Positions 10,534 to 20,504 of a stretch of DNA of 64,000 bases are shown here, piece after piece. Both the position numbers and the translations under genes were made by a program. The stretch is from the NCBI GenBank assembly GCA_013076295.1, contig RQOL01000915.1, forward strand, positions 1,054,001-1,118,000, written 5' to 3'. The stretch comes from Sanderia malayensis (taxonomy: Eukaryota; Cnidaria; Scyphozoa; Semaeostomeae; Pelagiidae). A model generated the notes under the pieces. It ran no database searches and was not told the origin of the DNA. It worked only from the letters and a program-made list of their open reading frames with translations. Position 1 is the stretch's first letter. Every line of letters begins with the position of its first letter.

Positions 10534-12456
10534 CTATATTTCATCATCAGTATCTTCATTCTCGAGTCTATTTGGATCTTGACAGTTGAGACAAGAAACA
10601 CCCCTGCATTCACCACACATCGTCGAACATTTCAGACCATTCTTGTAGCATGCACATCGCGAGTTCCGGCATTCTTTCTTGCAGTTGCATCTGAATAGTT
10701 TCAATAATTTTGCTGGTGCTGGAGCTTTTGTGGTGTAAACTGGTAGCAGCTTTCTGGCTTTGACTACCCATCCCCACGCTTCCGGATCTAGATCTTGCCG
10801 ATCCTTCCAAACTTGCACCTGATGGTAAACACGCAACGAGTGCAATGATCCTGCTGACGTGGGAGGCAAGCTCTCCGGCGATACGACTTTCATACTTGAT
10901 GCTACTTTTTGACAAAACCTCGTCAGGCGGAGCTTGTCTAGCGTGATTTCATCCTTTGCTCCATACACTTTGAGCAGTAATTTCTCCCCCGCAGTGATAA
11001 CATCTTCTTTTGTTGCTGCTGGATTGTTGAAGACATTCGTCAGGCGCCTGAAACATTCATATTTTTCACACTTTTGTAAGGCTACTCCTTTGCCAATAGA
11101 GAACAATCTGGAAGTTGTGTCACATCCGAGTAAGGCATGCAGAACTAAGATTGATTTGCATAATGTTTGTCCTAGTTTCGATTTAGTGTACTTTATATCC
11201 CACAGCTTGGCTTTTGCTTTGGCTCGACTTCTTTGTTCCGAGGTGAAAAAAATTTGGCGATCACTGTTCTTGGAATGATGTAGAAGCAGAATCAATAGGT
11301 CGGTATCCTCTCCCATGACGACTGTTGTTTCATTTTTGGCTAAATCAATGGCCGTCTTAACAATCAACAGATCTGCATCACCAACTGACTGAATGCAGTG
11401 GAGTCCATTTTCATTCATCTGAATCAAAAGTAACTCTAAAAAGCGTTGCTTGTTATCAAGATTGGTGAGAAATTCCTCCTTTCTCATGTTTAGCTTCATT
11501 TTTCCGGTAAAGAGTACTGATATTCCCTGCTTTCCCTTGGTCCTGCGAATATGAGTTACATCTTTCGTAGAAGGATTGCCATCATAGCTGTCAAATACAA
11601 TTGTTGTACTTTCTCCGTAATTCTTGATGACGTAATTTACATATAGAATGCAGATCTCATTGAATGTTTTCCCTTTTGACCATAATACTTTGTGAAGTAA
11701 AGACCCACCATCTAAAACGTATTTAACATCTGTCGGAAGCTGCAGCGAAGCATCCGGTCCGATGGAAGACCATATAGAATCAGCTATTTGTGGCTTGTTT
11801 GCTCCTCTTAACAACCCATTCGTATCTACAAGTGCGAGAGGAAATGTACACAACTCATATTTGAAAGCAGTTTCAAGATCAAGATCGGATCCCAACCCTC
11901 TCACAGTAGTTATCAGGCGCTGGAACAACAAAAGAGGATCAACAGTTATAATCTCATCATCTACTTGAACGGTAGATTGTGCTTTCATTGTTACTACTGT
12001 GTCTTTTTTCTTGAATGTATATTCAGTAACTGCTTTTCCTGTCATTGACGTAATAATATTCATTCCAACAGCATGTGCAGTATCTACATTGACAGCTGAA
12101 ATGGCAACTTCTCCTGTATCTATGCTCATGAGCTCCTTCCTGTTATCAAACGGGTTTCTGACAAATATGTAATTCATGATATTTACAGAGTCTTTCAAGT
12201 CTTTTGTGTGCCTTGCCTGTGTTGTTTCTTTATGTTGATCACTGGTATCGTACTTTATTCCTGTGACCTCTTGCATGGAGCGGTTTATTTCTGCACATGC
12301 TGGGGTCGAGAGAAGCCAAACAGATCTTTGAAGGTCAGTCATTCCCCTTCCGCGAGTCATTCCACCTGCCGTCTTCAAACTTCTCATCAAAACCTGTTCA
12401 ATAACTAAATCTGTTGATAGCCCAGCCCAAAACCTCTCACTTCTACGGACAACATG
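10534..12456 (-). pseudogene. Academ-like protein, C-terminal half (XPG-like nuclease, CXC)
   Basis: This half is open from 12456 to TGA/TAA at 10534 (about 640 codons) and begins with VVRRSERFWAGLSTD, the continuation of the frame ending at 15805. A nuclease-like middle carries TIVFDSYDG, then SVGDADLLIVK and VVMGEDTDLLILLL. These spaced acidic clusters, especially the E-D-T-D pair, are typical of XPG/FEN/PIN nucleases. The C-terminus has a cysteine cluster (CNCKKECRNSRCACYKNG, then further Cys to CLNC) of the tesmin/TSO1 CXC type that binds zinc and DNA. The end is acidic. The Asn run encoded at 12457-12483 belongs to the LINE tail, not to this protein. Confidence 0.7.
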
Positions 12457-12483
12457 ATTATTATTATTATTATTATTATTAAA
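12457..12483. repeat. (TAA)n microsatellite tail of the LINE
   Basis: A trinucleotide run of about nine ATT/TAA units marks the 3' terminus of the minus-strand LINE. It encodes a spurious Asn stretch when the host frame is read through it. Confidence 0.85.
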
Positions 12484-12661
12484 CATATTTCTACAGGTTT
12501 ACTTTTTCAGAAAATAAATTCTGCTATCAATAAAGGACCTGCATTTAAAAGAAGGATAAAAATAGTCTTTCTATTTAAAAAAACCTAAAAAAACCTAAAA
12601 AACCTAATAAAAGACCTTAACCTAGTAGCTATGTAAAAAAAAAAAAAATGAGATAAATAGA

Positions 12662-15600
12662 CTAAAATTTGAAACTTTTTACTAAGCGTTTAAACGTTAT
12701 AATAGATTTTTCTTTTCGGATATGTTCAGGTAGCGAGTTGAAAGTTAATGCCCCCTGCGTATTGAACGATCTTCTTCCTGCTTCGTTTTTCGATTTTGGT
12801 ACAACAAGTCTATTTCCATTACCACGTGTAGAGATATTATGATGGAAAACATTGAATTCGATTATATCGTTTTTCTTCAGCTGATGTATGTATTTGAAGA
12901 CTTCAACTGCTGAACTTCGTTTGATCTTGGTTGGGATTGCATTTTCAAGCGGTGTCTTGATTGTTTTGTATGCTCTAGTTTCTAGTTTTGTAAATTTTTG
13001 GTTAACGCTGGGAAGTCCAAGGTAAACAGGAGAACAGTATAACATCATAGGTGCAATCATTGAGTTGTAAATTATGTTTGCCGTTGCAGACGTGATGTTT
13101 ACCCTGACTCTTTTCAGCATGTTTATTCGTTGTGATACCTTTTTCGATATTTTGCTCAGCTGCTCTGAAAAGTTCATGTGACGGTCAAAAGTAACTCCGA
13201 GGTATTCATACTGATTTACTCTGTTGATAGTGTCGCCGTTTATACTGACATCTGTTGATGGTTGGGTCCGAAGTTTTTGTGCGGTCCCATATAGCACTGT
13301 TTCCGTCTTTCCAGGTTTCAGGTTTACGATCAGATCATTCTTCTGAAACCATGTGAAGAGTAAATCACCGTCGCGGGATAATGTTTCTGTTACACCTTTG
13401 CTGCTTGGACTTGAGTATAAAAGCACGGTGTCATCAGCGTACATAAGCATTGTGCATTTCTCAAGACACTGATATGCATCATTGATTAGAAGAAGAAAAA
13501 GGAGTGGGCCCAGGATTGATCCTTGGGGCACTCCCAGGTTAATCGATTCTAATTTGGAGGTAGTGTTTTCGAAGTTGACATACTGCTTTCTGTTAAACAG
13601 GTAGTCTGAAATCCAAGTTAGTTCAATGCCAGTTATGCCGTAGAATGGAAGTTTGTTGAGTAAGCAAGCGTGGCTGACGGTGTCAAAAGCTTTTCGTAAA
13701 TCGACAAACATGGCTCCAGTACAGTTCTTTTGGTTCATATTTTTTCGTATATAATCGTGCACGTATATAACTGCATCCTGGGTGCATTTATTCTTCCGAA
13801 AGCCATATTGGTGCTTGAAAAATAGGTTTTGAGTTTCAAGGTAGGCTGTTAGTTGCTCACATACTATCTTTTCTACTGTTTTGGATATGCTGTTCAGAAC
13901 GGATATCGGTCGGTAATTGTCGAATAAAGTACGTTCTCCTGATTTATATATCGGGGTAACCTTTGCTATTTTTTCCACAGTAGGGAAAACTCCAAGCTGC
14001 AGACTTAGGTTTACGAGATGGCATAAGGGTATGGACAGTTCTTTTGCAGCATCACGTAGCATTCGAGATGGAATCTGATCTGGACCACTTGCTTTGGATG
14101 CTTTTAGGTTCATCAGCAGTTTCTCAACTCTAGGAGGGGTCACGGATTTAAATTTGAACTGTGTTCCTAGGAGAGGACCATTCCTAAGGTTTCTATTCTC
14201 AAACGGTTTCCATATGCGGTTTCCAAGAGAGATAACATGTTGTTGTAGGCTAGATCCTATTGTTGAGAAAAACTTGCAGAATGAGTTGGCAATAAGAGAC
14301 TTATCGCTTACTTTCTTTTCGTTGACCTTCATCATTTTAGGCATTTCCGAAGATTTTGTTTTAGCAGGGTAGATCTTTTTGATACAGCGCCAAAAGTCAC
14401 TTGGTTTGTGTTCATTCTCAGCAAGAATGTTTTGACAATAGTGAGACTTTCCTTGACGGATGCTTTGTGTCACTCTGTTGCGAAGGATACGGTACTGACT
14501 CCAGTCTGCATCATCATTGGTTTGTCTGGCTTTCTTTAGGTAGTAGTCTCTTTCGTGCATTTGCTTTTTTATGTTTGATGTAAGCCAAGGGGCAGGCTTT
14601 CCTCTTACCATTTTCTCTTTCTGTGGCGCGTGTTTATTTATAATTGTAAAAAGAGTGGCTTTGAATATATTCCATGCGCAATTAAAGTCGCTATTTGATA
14701 GTATTTCCCTCCAGTTCACAGAATTGATATCATTTTTGTATGCATCCAGTTGGTAGTTGGAATAGTTCCTTGAAAAGGTTTTACGGGGTTGATACTTTTG
14801 AGTATGCATTTTTCTGTTGACACCAATAATGTCGTGATCGCTAATTGCAGATGGTACTACAATTGTTTCAGCAATTGTTCTCTCATTGTTTGAGTAACAA
14901 ACATCGATTAGAGTTTTTGAAAGGCGGGTAATCCTTGTTGGTTGCTTGATTAATTGTTTTAGCGCATTAGATTGGAAAATATCTTTTATTTCTTTATGGT
15001 TGTCTGCTTTTGAGTAATCGCAGTTTAAGTCTCCAGCCAATACCATTTCTTTGTCTACGAGCATTACAGATTCAATCATGTTTTCTAACTTTGAAACAAA
15101 GTCACGGTCGATATGACGCGAGCTGTCAGGGGGTCGGTATATGAAGGAAATTAATATGGAGTTCGTGTTTTTGACTATAAGCTCGATCCAAATTGCTTCA
15201 ACTCCTTGGATTTCCAGGTCTTTTCTACGCTCATAGTTTATATCAGTTCTCAGGTAACAGATAACACCACCATAACTACCAGTTTTTCTGTCTAGTCTTT
15301 CGATACGATACCCGTCTACAGATATCTCTTCATCCACAATAGAGCTATTGAGATGACTTTCCGTGAAACCAAAACATTGGATATTCTTATCTTGCAAAAA
15401 CATTCTCACTGAGTCAATTTTCTTATATATTCCATTTATGTTTTGATGTAATATTTTAAATCCACGTTTACGAGAAAACGGATTCAGAGCCGGCCCAGGT
15501 TGCGACTCTATATCACCAGCTGCAAGTAGCAACAAAATCAACATTTTCCTCGGCGTGTGTCGCGTTGATTTTAGAAAGGTTTTCCTGTTTAGCCATAAGC

Positions 15601-15757
15601 TTGAACATAAATGAGTTTCATAGCCATTGGAATATATCTCCTTCACGTTCAAGGTAACACTTATTCCATCAGGTGTGATAAAACTTGCTTTCTTTACTTG
15701 CAAAGTCGAAATAGTCGCAAGAGCGAACAAAAACACGTCCACACTCCTCGCCACCAT
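12662..15757 (-). CDS. LINE ORF2-like protein: endonuclease and reverse transcriptase
   Basis: This 1,031-residue protein nicks target DNA and reverse-transcribes its own RNA. Residues about 1-90 form a hydrophobic N-terminal region with GDIESQPGP at 81-89. An APE-type endonuclease follows, with HQNINGI and FTESHLNSS near its start and SAISDHD near its end. The reverse transcriptase has NYRPISVLNSISKTVE, FVDLRKAFDTVSH, GVPQGSILGPLLF and the catalytic MYADD. The frame is intact and starts with ATG at 15757, about 45 bp inside the 5' end of the element. There is no separate ORF1 in this copy; either the family lacks one or the element is 5'-truncated. Clade placement between CR1, L2 and relatives needs phylogeny. 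Confidence 0.9.
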   Translation of the reverse strand: MVARSVDVFLFALATISTLQVKKASFITPDGISVTLNVKEIYSNGYETHLCSSLWLNRKTFLKSTRHTPRKMLILLLLAAGDIESQPGPALNPFSRKRGFKILHQNINGIYKKIDSVRMFLQDKNIQCFGFTESHLNSSIVDEEISVDGYRIERLDRKTGSYGGVICYLRTDINYERRKDLEIQGVEAIWIELIVKNTNSILISFIYRPPDSSRHIDRDFVSKLENMIESVMLVDKEMVLAGDLNCDYSKADNHKEIKDIFQSNALKQLIKQPTRITRLSKTLIDVCYSNNERTIAETIVVPSAISDHDIIGVNRKMHTQKYQPRKTFSRNYSNYQLDAYKNDINSVNWREILSNSDFNCAWNIFKATLFTIINKHAPQKEKMVRGKPAPWLTSNIKKQMHERDYYLKKARQTNDDADWSQYRILRNRVTQSIRQGKSHYCQNILAENEHKPSDFWRCIKKIYPAKTKSSEMPKMMKVNEKKVSDKSLIANSFCKFFSTIGSSLQQHVISLGNRIWKPFENRNLRNGPLLGTQFKFKSVTPPRVEKLLMNLKASKASGPDQIPSRMLRDAAKELSIPLCHLVNLSLQLGVFPTVEKIAKVTPIYKSGERTLFDNYRPISVLNSISKTVEKIVCEQLTAYLETQNLFFKHQYGFRKNKCTQDAVIYVHDYIRKNMNQKNCTGAMFVDLRKAFDTVSHACLLNKLPFYGITGIELTWISDYLFNRKQYVNFENTTSKLESINLGVPQGSILGPLLFLLLINDAYQCLEKCTMLMYADDTVLLYSSPSSKGVTETLSRDGDLLFTWFQKNDLIVNLKPGKTETVLYGTAQKLRTQPSTDVSINGDTINRVNQYEYLGVTFDRHMNFSEQLSKISKKVSQRINMLKRVRVNITSATANIIYNSMIAPMMLYCSPVYLGLPSVNQKFTKLETRAYKTIKTPLENAIPTKIKRSSAVEVFKYIHQLKKNDIIEFNVFHHNISTRGNGNRLVVPKSKNEAGRRSFNTQGALTFNSLPEHIRKEKSIITFKRLVKSFKF
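15491..15517 (-). other. 2A-like motif with variant residue in LINE N-terminus
   Basis: Residues 81-89 read GDIESQPGP, directly after a hydrophobic run (ILLLLAA). The 2A ribosome-skipping signature is D-(V/I)-E-x-N-P-G-P. Everything matches except the Asn, which is Gln here. 2A-like sequences at the N-terminus of APE-type LINEs are known. This copy therefore carries a probably inactive or weakened variant. Confidence 0.7.
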
Positions 15758-15804
15758 TAAGCTTTTATCTTCACGCTCCTCTGATTTGAAAGATATTCTC
15801 CTTG

Positions 15805-18288
15805 ATATCCATTAGCAAACATCTGACAAACATTTGGGTGTGTTTCCTCCAACTTTGACATAGTTTGAAGATAAACATAGGCCAACTTAGCATATAGAGA
15901 GTGTCCCGATGCTGCAAAGTAAGGCAACATATCTTTGACTGCTTGCCAATGAAGATGGTAGTTCCCTGTTCGCTCAGCCTTAATAAATTTACATGGGATT
16001 TCCACCATTTCAATGTATTTGAACCACAATGTTGCTGTCCTTGAAGAAGCCAAATTCTTTCTATAAGCTTCCAGTCGCTCAACCATTGTTTTTATAACTT
16101 CACTTTGTTCCAGATCCTCGCTACTAATTTCTCCTGAGATTGACTTGTCAAATAATTCTGAGATCTGTTGTAAATCTACGCTATCACCAATGTCGAGAAC
16201 GTCCTCTCCTTGATTTCTTTCTTCATCGTTTACAAGATTAATTGGGCAACTGTAAACTTCGGACATTATAATCGCATGAAGAGTGGCAACGACAAGTAGA
16301 TGGCCACGAACAGCCCTAGAAATGGCTTTGCCGTTTAGCATGTAAGGGACCGTGTTTTCTGTGTACACAGTCTCTAAAATGGCTTGCAGTCCAGATGAAG
16401 TCATGATATGCCCAATTGATCCCAGGAAACTCATTGTGGTGTGAAGCCCACCAAGTCGTAAGACAATTTTCTTCAAAACACTGGAATCATCTTCGCTCAG
16501 TTGTATTTCAATTCCCTTCCAATACAAAGGCTTGTCAAATGTTAGTATTGGGCTCATATTGTATCGTTCGGCTTGCTCTGCAACAAAGTGCATAGTTGAC
16601 ATTATGCAAGATTCATCGCTTGACTTCATATCAATCATTGGCATGAAGATAATAGACGATTGTCCTGGATGTTCTCCATTGTGCACCATTTGCATAAAAC
16701 CATTCCACATAGGTCGTTCAGGTTTCAGTGCCCATGCACTTTTCCAAAGAACGTCAAAAATATTTGTGGTATCATTAGCTTTAAATTCCGGTAACATTTC
16801 GTATTTTAAGTTGCCAGATAACTTCTGACGCCAGCGAAATGCACGAGTCTCTATGCTGCCAATATTTATTATATCTTTTTAAGATACATCTATTCTTGGT
16901 ACTGGTTTAGTATACGTTACCCGTGGGGTGACAGCGGCAATTATCCCCATACCATGAAAAGTATTAAGGCCATCAATTGTTCGAACATTGTGGTCAACGT
17001 TATCTGCTACATGTTGAATGAATGAGTCATTATCAATTCCTTCAATCTCCGTCCCCCGATGATAAGCTGCACTTCTTTCAAACTTTTGAACCTCGGAGTA
17101 AGATGAGCAAAATCCGTGACTGTGCAAGGAGTCAATTAAAAAGCGTGATCCAAATTGTCTGTGCATCTGTACTCCCAATCCAATTTGAAGAGGTGCAATG
17201 ATTGCTTTTGGCCGAACCGCTTGCATAATTGCTTGACCAATAGAAGCAATGCGCATATCACTTCCTTTAGCAACAAACATTTTTTCTAGCAGTAGTTGCA
17301 ACGATTGAGAGAGGAACTCTTTGGAATGTGTAAGTGATTCAATATCTTCAGTTGATGGATATGTTGTCGTGGAGCAATAGCACTCTTTAATTTCATTTTT
17401 TAGGAGCATTGCAGCAGTTTCAATGATGCGAATTTTTTCCAATTCCACGTCGTCGGATTTGTAGCTTTTATAGAATTCATGTAGAATGTTTCTAGCTTTT
17501 GATCTGAAAGTCACAACATTTTGTTTTCCGTTAATCTCCGTAAACACAATTTCATCCTTAAACTGTTTTGAAGTAAATGCTTCACTTGTGGAATCTTTCA
17601 GATTTTGTTGCATGATCAATATAAGGTCACTAATAGTAACTTGTTCATCATTATTCTCGCGCAAATGTCTACAAACGACATCGAAAGCTGATTCACGATC
17701 TAGATCTGAAGGCTGTCCTCGTTTTGTCCCTGATGTTGACTTTCTCTTGCCTTCATATGTTTCGGGGATATCCTTTCCAGTACGAAAGTTCGTACTACAA
17801 ACTTGATGGTATACTGCATCCTTTGAATGCAAATCATTCACATAAGCTATACGACCCTTAACAGAAACTGCCCAGGAATCATTACGTTGCTCACAAATTT
17901 TGAGGATGCTAATATCGAATTCACGGTTCTTGCACATTACTTGGTAGGCTTTCTTATCTCGTTTGTCCCTTTCGGAAACAGGATATTTACAGAATAAACA
18001 ATTTAATCTGTAATGAAATTCATGATCTGTTCTTAACCTGCGCTTCACTGGGCTACCAGCATAAGAAGTAGATTCCTTCTTTTTGTTATATGACTTTATA
18101 TTCTTCTTGTTTATGTATGAATCTCTGCATGATTTATGTACCTTTTCGCCAGCTGTGACAACAAGTTCATCGTGTCTTTCTTTACTGGCATTACAAACGC
18201 CAATAGCACCTTTTGCAGTTAGAGTTACATGTGAACCACTTTCATCTCCGATCTCTTCTTTACATATTACACATACGTCATAATCCAT
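15805..18288 (-). pseudogene. Academ-like protein, N-terminal half (putative transposase), with in-frame stop
   Basis: The natural start is ATG at 18288 (MDYDVCVICKEEIGDE). The frame upstream of it to 18465 has no similarity and is treated as non-coding. The N-terminus has two clusters of Cys/His pairs (CVICKEE..., HKSCR, then LNCLFCKYP and YHQVC) that look zinc-binding. Further in is the motif ADNVDHNVRTIDGLNTFHGM, which I recognise as typical of a repetitive invertebrate protein family. A TAA at 16879-16881 breaks the frame. Coding similarity continues in the same frame to 15805, where the LINE interrupts it after NGY, and resumes at 12456. Joined, the two halves would give roughly 1,470 codons. 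I cannot name the catalytic residues. Confidence 0.6.
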
Positions 18289-18761
18289 TTTGCTCTGCCA
18301 CAAATTGAAGAAGATCATGAAATTATATGTCCGAATTCTGAGAATTGAATGCTTCAAAAAATGCGTCATATCAGTTAAAAAAACAATGAATAGCTCAGTG
18401 GGGTTACAGCAGCCCCTAAAGAATTCTATGCACCCCGAAGGAGAATTCCAAGAGCCACTGAGCACATTGATCCCCCACGCTGTTGCTAAGTCTGTAACTT
18501 ACCTAGCGTGCAGCCAAATCCATCTCGTTTAAAAGAGACTGTTACTTCAATGAAATGTAATTAATAACTTCTTGTGAATAGTAATTGCTTGTGGGAAAAG
18601 GATTCTTTGCGCATGCGCTTATTAATAGATGATAACTAACATAACCTCATGGGTTAATTTGGAGTTTATTTATACTTAAAAAAGAATGTGGAAAATATTT
18701 ACTGTCACTTTTTTAGTTAAATACAGGGTCCACCCCTGAAAAATATTATGACGCATAAATA
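18289..18761. promoter_or_regulatory. 5' non-coding region of Academ-like element
   Basis: This lies between the right terminal repeat and the start codon at 18288. No TATA box could be fixed. It contains an open extension of the frame without similarity and otherwise AT-rich DNA. The promoter of the transposon gene should lie here by position only. Confidence 0.3.
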
Positions 18762-18887
18762 AAATTTGCCAGGTCCGACTGTGGTAAGTTTTTAGTATGT
18801 CATCCGTACTGGTCTAAAGGTGTGAAAACAGCTGAAACCATTTCTGCTGCAATTTATTCCAGGTTCAACTCCAGATTGACTGGACTA
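18762..18887 (-). repeat. Right terminal inverted repeat of Academ-like element
   Basis: Read on the minus strand, it begins TAGTCCAGTCAAT at 18887 and keeps the same ordered blocks as the left end, including ATACTAAAAACTTACC and GGCAAATTT. It is followed on the plus strand by TTA, the candidate target duplication. Confidence 0.75.
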
Positions 18888-18890
18888 TTA

Positions 18891-19676
18891 ATGCAAATAA
18901 TGATGAACATGAACGTGAATCAAAATATTGTACAACTATTCAAAGAGTGCTTTGAAAATAAAACTTAAAAAAGGTGTTCTGCATCCTACAATATCCATCA
19001 AAAGGTCTGAATTTTTGCCATTTTTGACAGGAGCTCATGTTCAAACTTTCATAGGTATAAACAATCACTATTAAAGTCTCTTCCTTTTAATTTTGGGTTC
19101 AGAGTAATCAGTAATTTTGGGTATAAAATATGACTCTATATCAAAATTTAGTTTTGGCTTTGCAGTTCTCCTTCAACAAATACACTTGGTGAGCATAAGT
19201 TACGCACCACCCGATGAAAAATGGCGTCTAAAAGTGGCCCGAGGCCTGAGCAAGAAAATTTACATAACAATATATAAATAAGAAACGGGTTTCAATAGCG
19301 AATTTCTTTAACAGAAATATACTCAGAATTTCATAAATTTTCCAGTGAAAACATAATTTAAACTATATGATATTGTTTTGTAATAAAATTTAAAGAAAAC
19401 TGCAAAGGTGTCTCTTAAAAAATTTTCACAAAAATTGATCGAAATGGAGTAATTAAAACGCAAATAACTATAATTTCTTTCACTGAAAGCCACGCAAATT
19501 CTCTCTCATTTAAAAGAGAATGTTTTGAAGTTTTGAAAAATGTAAGTATTTTTCATGTAACTGTCTTGACCGTTTATAATTTTCAGTTTCAGTTTTTGTT
19601 TACCGCTAGGGAAGTACATGTTTTGTTTTTCAAATTTCAGAGTGGGTTTTAAAAAATAAAATTTACTGAGGTACTT
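18891..19676. other. AT-rich intergenic DNA, nothing recognised
   Basis: No coding, RNA or repeat structure was recognised. Small open frames here lack motifs. Confidence 0.5.
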
Positions 19677-19734
19677 ACATGCCAAAAGCCAGCTAACGTA
19701 TTGATACATGCCAAAAGCCAGCTAACGTATTGAT
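19677..19734. repeat. 29-bp direct tandem duplication
   Basis: A 29-bp unit starting ACATGCCAAAAGCC occurs twice without a gap (19677-19705 and 19706-19734), immediately before the kinase-like open frame. The copies are identical, so the duplication is recent. Confidence 0.85.
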
Positions 19735-20201
19735 TGGGAACGAAAGGTTCATGCACCTCACAAATGAAGAGTAAGTACATTCAAAGATGGCAGAATGAAG
19801 ATCCTCCATTATTGTGTAAACTGACAGACTTCGGAGAAGGGCGGTCCCTACTCATTCAAACAAACTCCATGCTTGCCTCGAAGGTAAAGCACGTGGATAG
19901 AGGAACACCCGCATTTATGTCTCCAGAGCTATTGATACCCACGTTAAGACCCGCAGATGCCACCATGCAAGATCTTATGGAGGCCGACATTTGGGCCCTT
20001 GGTGTGATCAGATATGTTCTTGCAAACCCGGACATTGCATACCCTTACTATGCAGCTATAGAAGCAAGAAAACCATCTGCTCCTTGCAGTAATCCGCATG
20101 AAATTAAGGAGCTCTTGATGCAGCAGAAAGTGCGACCTCGTTGTTCTGTCAAATATCAAAGCAATCACGCAACTGTTTGGGCAGAGATCTGCACATTATA
20201 A
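19734..20201 (+). pseudogene. Protein kinase domain fragment (activation segment to helix F)
   Basis: The frame contains the core of a protein kinase C-lobe: LCKLTDFGEGRS (magnesium-binding DFG), DRGTPAFMSPELL (activation segment with SPE in place of APE) and ADIWALGVI (subdomain IX). The glycine loop, catalytic lysine and HRD loop are missing upstream, and the last lobe is missing downstream. The frame opens with TTG and has its first ATG at 19764. It could be one exon of a spliced gene, but no clear splice sites frame the domain. I favour a captured or duplicated fragment next to the satellite. Confidence 0.55.
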
Positions 20202-20504
20202 AATCGGAAACATGGCGAAGCATAGTAAATACTAAAGCTTTTCGTCTGACACTCATCAGAGTAGTACGTCAGAAAGAAAACGAAAATGAAAACCTAACAA
20301 ACAATTATACCCAGAAATGGATCGAAATTGGCCAATCAGAAAAGAGGTGAGTGATTGGTAAAGTGCAAAACAACCAATCATCACCGGTGATAAACAATAT
20401 ATTATTGAAAGAGTCCCAGTGGGAAAACGAACTCTTTCTGTCTAGACAGTATGGGATCCATGGTTTTGATTAGACAGATTCTAAAATTCCAAAGTGAAAT
20501 TCCT
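20202..20504. repeat. Pre-satellite flank with dispersed repeat, copy 2
   Basis: Positions 20405-20465 share ordered blocks (GAAAGAGTCCCA, AAAACGA, ATGGGATCCATG) with 6749-6840. The rest is unique AT-rich sequence that leads into the first partial satellite monomer at about 20505. Confidence 0.35.

Larger units (their letters stand above)
12457..15802 (-). mobile_element. APE-type non-LTR retrotransposon (CR1/L2-like), near-intact
   Basis: The insert interrupts the Academ-like frame between the codons at 15805 and 12456. Host coding resumes in frame on the far side, so both ends are known to within a few bases. It holds a 1,031-codon open frame on the minus strand, a short 3' UTR and a (TAA)n tail at 12457-12483. 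Any target duplication is at most a few bases (ATCA or CA at the joints). Length (3.3 kb), a single long frame with endonuclease then reverse transcriptase, and a microsatellite tail fit the CR1/L2/I side of the LINEs. The absence of lesions in the frame implies a young insertion. Confidence 0.8.
9985..18887 (-). mobile_element. Academ-like DNA transposon with nested LINE
   Basis: The element is 8,903 bp, or about 5.56 kb without the nested LINE. Inverted ends (9985-10120 and 18762-18887) share TAGTCCAGTCAAT, CCTGGAATAAATTGCARCAG and CATACTAAAAACTTACC blocks in the same order. Between them lies one minus-strand coding unit, interrupted by the LINE, whose product combines a Cys/His N-terminus, a long central region, an XPG/PIN-like nuclease and a CXC domain. 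An XPG-type nuclease linked to a large transposase is characteristic of the AcademX branch of Academ. The assignment rests on that architecture, not on a database match. An in-frame TAA at 16879-16881 and the LINE insertion make this copy non-autonomous. Confidence 0.65.

Noticed and set aside
12457..12486. Poly-Asn N-terminus of a host protein
   Set aside because: The Asn codons are the (TAA)n tail of the LINE on the same strand. The host frame actually resumes at 12456.
14094..14756. Plus-strand open frames opposite the LINE
   Set aside because: They are antisense shadows of the reverse transcriptase and endonuclease coding sequence, without motifs.
18289..18465. 59-residue N-terminal extension of the Academ-like protein
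   Set aside because: It is hydrophobic, without similarity, and precedes a natural ATG that opens the recognised Cys-rich N-terminus.
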